Assembly: GCF_040639655.1 (NCBI RefSeq)
Contig: NZ_JBFAAI010000036.1
Location: 28,043 to 92,042 of the forward strand
Origin: Actinoplanes sp040639655
GTDB lineage: Bacteria > Actinomycetota > Actinomycetes > Mycobacteriales > Micromonosporaceae
DNA length: 64,000 nt
Reading direction: 5' to 3'
Shown: positions 59,884-64,000 of the stretch, in pieces
How positions within the stretch are numbered: the first letter of the stretch is position 1
How the letters are laid out: every line of letters begins with the position of its first letter
Notes under the pieces: generated by a model
Told to the model about the DNA's origin: nothing
Database searches by the model: none
The model's input: only the letters and a program-made list of their open reading frames with translations
Translations under genes and position numbers: made by a program

Positions 59884-60267
59884 CGGACGGCCCGCCTTCT
59901 CGATCAGGGTCAGCGGCACACTGCCCAGCAGCCGCTGCGCCACCCGCGGGCGTACGCTCGAACCGGCCACGACCAGGTCGGCGCGCTGCTCCCCGGCGAA
60001 CCGGATGATCTGCTCGGCCGGGCGGCCCGGCAGGACCGTACGCGTCGCCTCGATCCCGGCCGCCGCCAGCCGCGTGGCCGCCGCCTCCGCCGCCTTCTGC
60101 GCACGCTCCGCGTAGACGCTGCGCGGCATCGGTGCCAGATGTTCGGCCTCCAGCTCGTCCACCGCGACGACCGCAACCGACGCACCGGTCTGCCGGACCA
60201 GGTCGGTGACCGCGTCGGTCACCCACGGCTGTTCCTCCGCAGGGTTTACGGCAAGCACGATATGCAT
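59851..60267 (-). CDS. Universal stress protein family member
   Basis: A 138-residue UspA-like protein. The start MHIVLAVNPAEEQPWVTDAVTDLV and the ATP-binding pattern near the end (RADLVVAGSSVRPRVAQRLLGSVPLTLIEKAGRPVLVV) match the family's G-2x-G-9x-G(S/T) motif in modified form. Such proteins respond to starvation, hypoxia or cell-envelope stress. ATG 60267 starts the conserved fold. It is divergent from the amino-acid permease with 58 bp between, the promoters facing away. Confidence 0.83.
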   Translation of the reverse strand: MHIVLAVNPAEEQPWVTDAVTDLVRQTGASVAVVAVDELEAEHLAPMPRSVYAERAQKAAEAAATRLAAAGIEATRTVLPGRPAEQIIRFAGEQRADLVVAGSSVRPRVAQRLLGSVPLTLIEKAGRPVLVVTRPVSG

Positions 60268-60325
60268 GTCACCCAAGGTACGGGTAACGTCACGTATCCG
60301 CAGTGGACCTTTTCTGGGAGCACTC

Positions 60326-61693
60326 ATGGCGGATGTGACCTCGTCCGAGGCTGAGCAGCCAACACTCAACCGGGTGATCGGCCCGGCTCTTTTGCTGCTC
60401 TTCGTCATCGGCGACATTCTCGGAACCGGCGTGTACGCGCTGACCGGCAAGGTGGCCAACGAGGTGGGCGGTGCCGTGTGGCTGCCGTTCCTGCTGGCCT
60501 TCGTGGTCGCGCTGCTCACCGCCTTCAGCTATCTGGAACTGGTCACCAAGTACCCACGGGCCGCCGGAGCGGCGCTCTACACGCACAAGGCGTTCGGGCT
60601 GCACTTCCTCACGTTCATGGTGACCTTCGCGGTGATGTGCTCCGGGCTGACCTCGGCGTCCAGCGCGTCCAAGGCGTTCGCGGGCAACTTCGCCGAGGCG
60701 TTCGACCTGTCGCTCGGCGACGGCATCGCCCTCACCGCGGTGGCACTCGGCTTCATCACCCTGGTCGCTGCTATCAACTTCCGGGGCGTCGGCGAGAGCG
60801 TCAAGGCCAACGTGGTGCTCACCTGCGTCGAGCTGACCGGTCTGCTGATCGTCATCGGGATCGGCGCGTGGGCGCTCGGCGGGGGCAACGGCGACCTGTC
60901 CCGGCTCACCGAGTTCAACACACCGCCGGGCGAGAGCGTCCTGCTGTCGGTCACGGCCGGCACGGCACTCGCGTTCTTCGCCATGGTCGGTTTCGAGGAC
61001 TCGGTCAACATGGCCGAGGAGACCCGCGACCCGGTCCGGATCTTCCCGAAGGTGATGCTGATCGGGCTCTGCTTCACCGGGGTCATCTACGTGCTCGTGG
61101 CGATCTCGGCGGTGGCGCTGGTCGCACCCAGTGATCTCGGCGCCGGCGACACGCCGCTGCTCAAGGTGGTCGAGGCCGGGGCTCCCGCCTTCCCGCTGTC
61201 GATCTTCGCGTTCATCACCATGTTCGCGGTGGCCAACTCGGCGCTGATCAACATGATGATGGCGAGCCGCCTGCTGTACGGGATGGCGAACGAACGGGTC
61301 CTGCCGACGGTCCTGGGGCGCGTCCACCGGCGCCGCCGTACCCCGTGGGTGGGCATCGTGTTCACCACCCTCATCGCGTTCGGGCTCATCTGGTTCGCCG
61401 ACCTGGCGGCGCTCGGCGGCACCACCGCGCTGCTGCTGCTCTGCGTGTTCACCGTCGTCAACGTGGCGGTGCTGGTCCTGCGGCGTAACCCGGTCGAGCA
61501 CAAGCACTTCCGGGCGCCGACCGTGATCCCCGTCATCGGCGCGGTGGCGTGCGCGTTCCTGGCCAGCCCGCTGTCCGGACGGGCCGGGGCCGACTACCGG
61601 GTCGCCGGAGTACTGCTTGTCATCGGCGTGATCCTCTGGGTGATCACTTATCTGTCCAACCGATACATTCCGGGCGCGATCTCCCGTACCTGA
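60326..61693 (+). CDS. APC-family amino acid permease
   Basis: A 455-residue permease with twelve helices: TLNRVIGPALLLLFVIGDILGTGVYALTG is the conserved first helix of the APC superfamily, AYLELV-type helix 2 (AFSYLELVTKYPRAAGAALYTHKAFG), FFAMVGFEDSVNMAEETRDPVRIFPK is the helix 6-7 region. The cationic amino acid transporter group is the closest by eye. It imports an amino acid with protons. ATG 60326 follows GGGAG. A single-gene transcript is likely. Confidence 0.88.
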   Translation: MADVTSSEAEQPTLNRVIGPALLLLFVIGDILGTGVYALTGKVANEVGGAVWLPFLLAFVVALLTAFSYLELVTKYPRAAGAALYTHKAFGLHFLTFMVTFAVMCSGLTSASSASKAFAGNFAEAFDLSLGDGIALTAVALGFITLVAAINFRGVGESVKANVVLTCVELTGLLIVIGIGAWALGGGNGDLSRLTEFNTPPGESVLLSVTAGTALAFFAMVGFEDSVNMAEETRDPVRIFPKVMLIGLCFTGVIYVLVAISAVALVAPSDLGAGDTPLLKVVEAGAPAFPLSIFAFITMFAVANSALINMMMASRLLYGMANERVLPTVLGRVHRRRRTPWVGIVFTTLIAFGLIWFADLAALGGTTALLLLCVFTVVNVAVLVLRRNPVEHKHFRAPTVIPVIGAVACAFLASPLSGRAGADYRVAGVLLVIGVILWVITYLSNRYIPGAISRT

Positions 61694-61773
61694 TCGGGCT
61701 CGTGGGTCGTTGGAACTTTGTCCCGCCTGACGCGTTCCCCCAAAGGGAGCGAAACCCCCGGACGTCGCAGGTA

Positions 61774-61844
61774 GGTAGCTGTTCGACACTGGTCGACACC
61801 CTCGTCGTGGCAGCTCATCGGGATGTGCGAAGCTGCCCGCTACC
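61774..61844 (+). ncRNA. Structured leader RNA, three-way junction
   Basis: Three perfect helices nest as in a riboswitch-type junction. The outer helix pairs GGTAGC (61774-61779) with GCTACC (61839-61844). Inside, TCGAC-ACTG-GTCGA (61783-61796) and GGCAGCT (61809-61815) with AGCTGCC (61831-61837) form two hairpins. It lies 35 bp before the ATG of the helix-hairpin-helix gene. I cannot assign it to a known riboswitch class; chance folding in GC-rich DNA is possible. Confidence 0.4.
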
Positions 61845-61878
61845 ACAAACACCCTCCTCTCCTGTCCGGAGGCCCGAT

Positions 61879-62817
61879 ATGGCATCATTCCTCTACTTTG
61901 TTGCCGGGCTCGTGATCGGCGTGGTAGGCGGATGGCTGGTCTGGGGACGCCGCGTCGGCGCCACCACCCCGGCCCCCTCCACCGCACCGGCCACCGAGAC
62001 CACCCCGGCTGTCGCCGTGCCCCAGACCGCCGACGACGATGACGCCGCGGCTACCGCCTCCCCGTCCCCCGCCGACGCATCCGCGCCGGCCGAGCTCTCC
62101 CCGGCATCGTCCGTCCTGGCCGGGTCCGGCGCGACCCCGGCCACCGCGAACGGGTCGATCGCTGCCGCCGAGAAGCCGGCCGAGGACGCTCCCGGTGCCG
62201 AGAAGAGCGCGCTGATCGCCGAGCCCGTCGCCGCTGAGCCCGTCATCGCCGAGCCCGTCGCCGCTGAGCCCGTCATCACTGAGCCCGTCGCCGCGCCTGA
62301 AAGGGACGCCGACGACGAGCCGACCGTGAAGCTGCCGATTCGGGAGTCGGCCGTGGACGAGCCCGTTGCCACGCCGGAGCCCGTCGCGACCCCTGAGCCG
62401 GTCGCCGAGGCCGAGCCCGTACCCGCACCCGAGCCGGTCGCCGCCCCCGAGCCCGTCGCCGCCCCGGAGCCGGTCGCCGCACCCGAGCCGGTCGCCGCCC
62501 CCGAGCCCGTCGCCGCCCCGGAGCCGGTCGCCGCGCCCGAGCCGGTCGTTCCGGCCCAGGCCGTCATCACCGCCGAGCCGGACCTCGTGGGCACGCCCGC
62601 CCCGGTCGCCCAGCCCGACGACCTCACCAGGATCCCCGGCATCGGCCCCAAGGTCGCGATGGCACTGGCCGCCGCCGGTATCACCACCTACGCCAAGCTG
62701 GCCGAATCCGATGTGACCAGCCTCAAGCAGGCCATCAACGCGGCCGGCATGCGCGGTTCCGCGAGCCTGGCCACCTGGCCGGACAAGGCCCGCGAACGGG
62801 TCGGCGTGAACAGCTGA
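61879..62817 (+). CDS. Membrane-anchored protein with EPVAAP repeats and a helix-hairpin-helix domain
   Basis: A 312-residue protein: one membrane helix at the very start (FLYFVAGLVIGVVGGWLVWG), an acidic Ala/Pro/Glu-rich region of 200 residues that includes about seven EPVAAP hexapeptides, and a C-terminal helix-hairpin-helix domain (DDLTRIPGIGPKVAMALAAAGITTYAKLAESD, from residue 251). That domain resembles the DNA-binding HhH of nucleases and of ribosomal protein L17-L21-type fusion proteins, and may bind nucleic acid at the membrane. ATG 61879 has GGAGG at 7 bases. The long leader before it may be structured. Confidence 0.75.
   Translation: MASFLYFVAGLVIGVVGGWLVWGRRVGATTPAPSTAPATETTPAVAVPQTADDDDAAATASPSPADASAPAELSPASSVLAGSGATPATANGSIAAAEKPAEDAPGAEKSALIAEPVAAEPVIAEPVAAEPVITEPVAAPERDADDEPTVKLPIRESAVDEPVATPEPVATPEPVAEAEPVPAPEPVAAPEPVAAPEPVAAPEPVAAPEPVAAPEPVAAPEPVVPAQAVITAEPDLVGTPAPVAQPDDLTRIPGIGPKVAMALAAAGITTYAKLAESDVTSLKQAINAAGMRGSASLATWPDKARERVGVNS
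62221..62280 (+). repeat. 30-bp tandem duplication
   Basis: Two copies of a 30-bp unit starting GAGCCCGTCGCCGCTGAGCC stand head to tail inside the gene and differ only in the last four bases. They encode EPVAAEPVIA/T. Confidence 0.85.
62431..62550 (+). repeat. 18-bp tandem repeat array (EPVAAP)
   Basis: Units of the type GAGCCGGTCGCCGCCCCC start at 62431 and every 18 bp up to 62539; six are complete and the seventh is diverged. Third-base differences form a higher-order pattern of three units, a sign of recent block duplication. Confidence 0.9.
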
Positions 62818-62854
62818 ACACGACCGCCGCCCCGGTCTGACCGCGGCGACCATA

Positions 62855-62904
62855 CGGCAGGGCGTGAGCCGGTGAACCGAGAGGCACCGGGTCACGCCCT
62901 GCCG
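62855..62904 (+). terminator. Terminator after the helix-hairpin-helix gene
   Basis: CGGCAGGGCGTGA (62855-62867) pairs with 62892-62904, and the interior forms an additional GCCGGTG/CACCGG stem. It stands 37 bp after the stop codon. Confidence 0.75.
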
Positions 62905-63295
62905 GCTTTCCAGGACCGCTCGCCGGGGACCACCTTGTGACTCCTCGCCCGGGGGCACCTTCCGGCTCCTCGCTGAAGCTCTTGCGGGGATCGCTTGCCA
63001 GGCACATCCTCGCGCGGGCCGGGGCGCCCGCCGGCCGTACCGGAGCCGGGTGATCGCAGCCTGGAAGGCTGCCACGCCGCGCCGAACCTGTCTTCGCCGG
63101 CCCGCGGAGGCAGGTTGCAGCAAGGTTGTTGCTCAGCTCACTGGAAGAAGTTGCAGGACGGGAGTGCGCCGGACGATGTATCCGGCTGCCCAGCGAGCAC
63201 CGCAACCGAAGAGCAACAAACCCGGCGGGCAGAGCAACGGGCGAACAGAGCAACCGGCGAACACGACAGCCCCGGAGCGCAACGGAGGAACCACC
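62905..63295. other. Gene-free stretch with short tandem repeats
   Basis: About 390 bp without a convincing gene. Two diverged 26-bp units (CACCTTGTGACTCCTCGC and CACCTTCCGGCTCCTCGC) lie at about 62928-62980. A 16-bp direct repeat AGAGCAAC(G/C)GGCGAAC occurs at 63231-63246 and 63247-63262, close to the next gene's ribosome binding site. Confidence 0.5.
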
Positions 63296-63538
63296 ATGAA
63301 GGTCAGTGCCGCTTTCCCCTCGGCCTACGACAGTTCGGCCGCCTACAGCCGGCTGCAGAGCGCCCGCACCAAGCTGGTCACCGACCAGATGCCGACCGCC
63401 GCCGGGCCCGCCGTCATCACGGCCGACCGGGCCGCCGTCGTCACGGCTGAGGCCGAGGTGGCGCGCATCGAGGCGGAACGCTCGGCCGCGGTGGCCCAGT
63501 TCCAGCGCAGTGGCCGGTTCCTCGACGTCTTCGGCTGA
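63296..63538 (+). CDS. Small hypothetical protein
   Basis: An 80-residue protein not recognised. It starts MKVSAAFPSAYDSSAAYSRL after an excellent GGAGG and contains a long amphipathic, probably coiled helix (residues 42-70; AVVTAEAEVARIEAERSAAVAQF). The composition (Ala, Val, Glu, no Cys or Trp) suggests a soluble structural or adaptor protein. It stands between a repeat-bearing non-coding stretch and an insertion element. Confidence 0.6.
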   Translation: MKVSAAFPSAYDSSAAYSRLQSARTKLVTDQMPTAAGPAVITADRAAVVTAEAEVARIEAERSAAVAQFQRSGRFLDVFG

Positions 63539-63602
63539 CGACCGCCGCCCGGCTCCCCCGCCGTACCGGATCGGGGGGTGCGGCCCCGGCGCGATACGAA
63601 TC

Positions 63603-63620
63603 GGCCGGGATTCGCCGGCC
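63603..63620 (+). terminator. Short stem-loop before the insertion element
   Basis: GGCCGG and CCGGCC with a 6-nt loop, 65 bp after the small gene. It may terminate that gene or belong to the element's flank; the sequence TTAG just after it could mark the TA target of an IS630-type insertion. Confidence 0.35.
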
Positions 63621-63652
63621 CTTAGTGCTCGAGTCCGTAGATCCTTCGGGGG

Positions 63653-64000
63653 TTATGCGGCCAGGGCGAGTGCGGGAGGCTGGTGATCGCAGCCGGCGGG
63701 TTGCTGGAGGTTCTGCTCTTTCTGTTCGTGTCGCTCGATCCGGGCCATGAGGTCCTCGAGGTCGGCCGGAGTGAACTTCCATCTGAACGGCCGGGCGGTC
63801 TGGTTGTAGCGCTGCTCGAAGGCGGTGAGTCGGCCTTCGACCTGGTCAAGGCTGGTGAAGTCGTTGGGTGTGAGGACTTTGCGCTGGATGATCGAGAAGT
63901 AGATCTCGATCTGGTTGAGCCAGGAGGCGTGGATCGGGGTGTGGATCATGACCGCGTTCGGGAACCGCTGCGCGAGACGGTCGATCGCGGCTTGACCGCG
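63653..64000 (-). mobile_element. IS630-type transposase, C-terminal part
   Basis: Read from the right edge, the minus strand gives the end of a DDE transposase: IDRLAQRFPNAV, then MIHTPIHASWLNQIEIYFSI, the conserved region with the last catalytic acidic residue of IS630-family (Tc1-like) enzymes, then a Gln-rich tail ending at 63653. The 5' part lies outside the window, so intactness cannot be judged. No terminal inverted repeat can be confirmed with one end only. The element's left end probably falls between 63620 and 63650. Confidence 0.8.

Noticed and set aside
61694..61878. A known c-di-GMP-I or c-di-AMP (ydaO) riboswitch in the leader of the HhH gene
   Set aside because: GGTAGGTAGC resembles part of the GEMM consensus, but the GCAAA, GAAA tetraloop and receptor parts are missing; ydaO landmarks are absent too. 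Kept only as an unclassified structure.
62431..62550. CRISPR array
   Set aside because: Direct tandem repeats of 18 bp without spacers, inside a coding sequence and in frame.

Overview
The window is about 64 kb of very GC-rich DNA (third codon positions are almost all G or C) and reads as chromosomal sequence of a mycelial actinobacterium. Several family-level signs point to Micromonosporaceae, an Actinoplanes-like genome being my best guess: a four-gene conservon (cvnABCD), CpnT-like polymorphic toxins with a YbaB/EbfC partner, a DUF5819-HTTM pair, a class F sortase, and many secreted proteases and IclR regulators. I saw no rRNA, tRNA, CRISPR array or replication origin. Both ends cut a gene: pcaG at the left and an IS630-type transposase at the right.

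Layout. 1-3 kb: protocatechuate/4-hydroxybenzoate catabolism (pcaG-pcaH, a divergent IclR regulator, pobA), with two nearly identical 15-bp operator-like repeats. 2.9-5.8 kb: a membrane protein with two holin-like units, a nucleotidyltransferase, a flavodoxin-fold reductase and a Uma2 nuclease. 6-10 kb: divergent secreted X-Pro peptidase and M6 metalloprotease. 10-16.6 kb: methyltransferase, FAD monooxygenase with a divergent TetR regulator and a doubled operator, GNAT, a NarL-type two-component pair, and a DUF418 membrane protein. 16.6-20.3 kb: a stretch without genes carrying a strong hairpin, a MerR-like regulator, an IclR regulator and the DUF5819-HTTM pair. 20.3-26 kb: a tripartite tricarboxylate transporter (tctCBA) back to back with a second NarL-type two-component system, then a CPBP protease.

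26-31 kb: a conservon operon (NIT-domain kinase, roadblock, DUF742, GTPase) with a glycine-betaine-type binding lipoprotein as fifth gene. 31-42.5 kb: a polymorphic toxin island. Two tandem paralogues with YwqJ-type deaminase and SUKH-3 domains face away from an operon of YbaB-like protein, WXG-like protein, a 1932-residue toxin with two papain-like deamidase modules and an RNase-like C-terminus, a likely immunity protein, a frameshifted small gene and an internally duplicated protein. 42.6-46.5 kb: two divergent cyclic-di-GMP enzymes.

46.5-50.8 kb: a PcaR-type IclR regulator divergent from an SsuABC-like importer, with a readable promoter and operator. 50.8-54.7 kb: secreted tripeptidyl aminopeptidase and M28 aminopeptidase, and a DUF2510 protein. 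54.8-57.8 kb: an ABC-2 exporter pair, and a sortase with a two-helix partner. 58-64 kb: a secreted beta-helix protein, a universal stress protein, an APC permease, a structured RNA leader before a membrane-anchored helix-hairpin-helix protein with hexapeptide repeats, a small unknown protein and the transposase end.

The genes suggest a soil saprophyte that imports and degrades aromatic acids, carboxylates and peptides, senses much through two-component and conservon systems, and carries contact-dependent antibacterial toxins. Functions come from recognised motifs in the translated sequence; no database search was possible.
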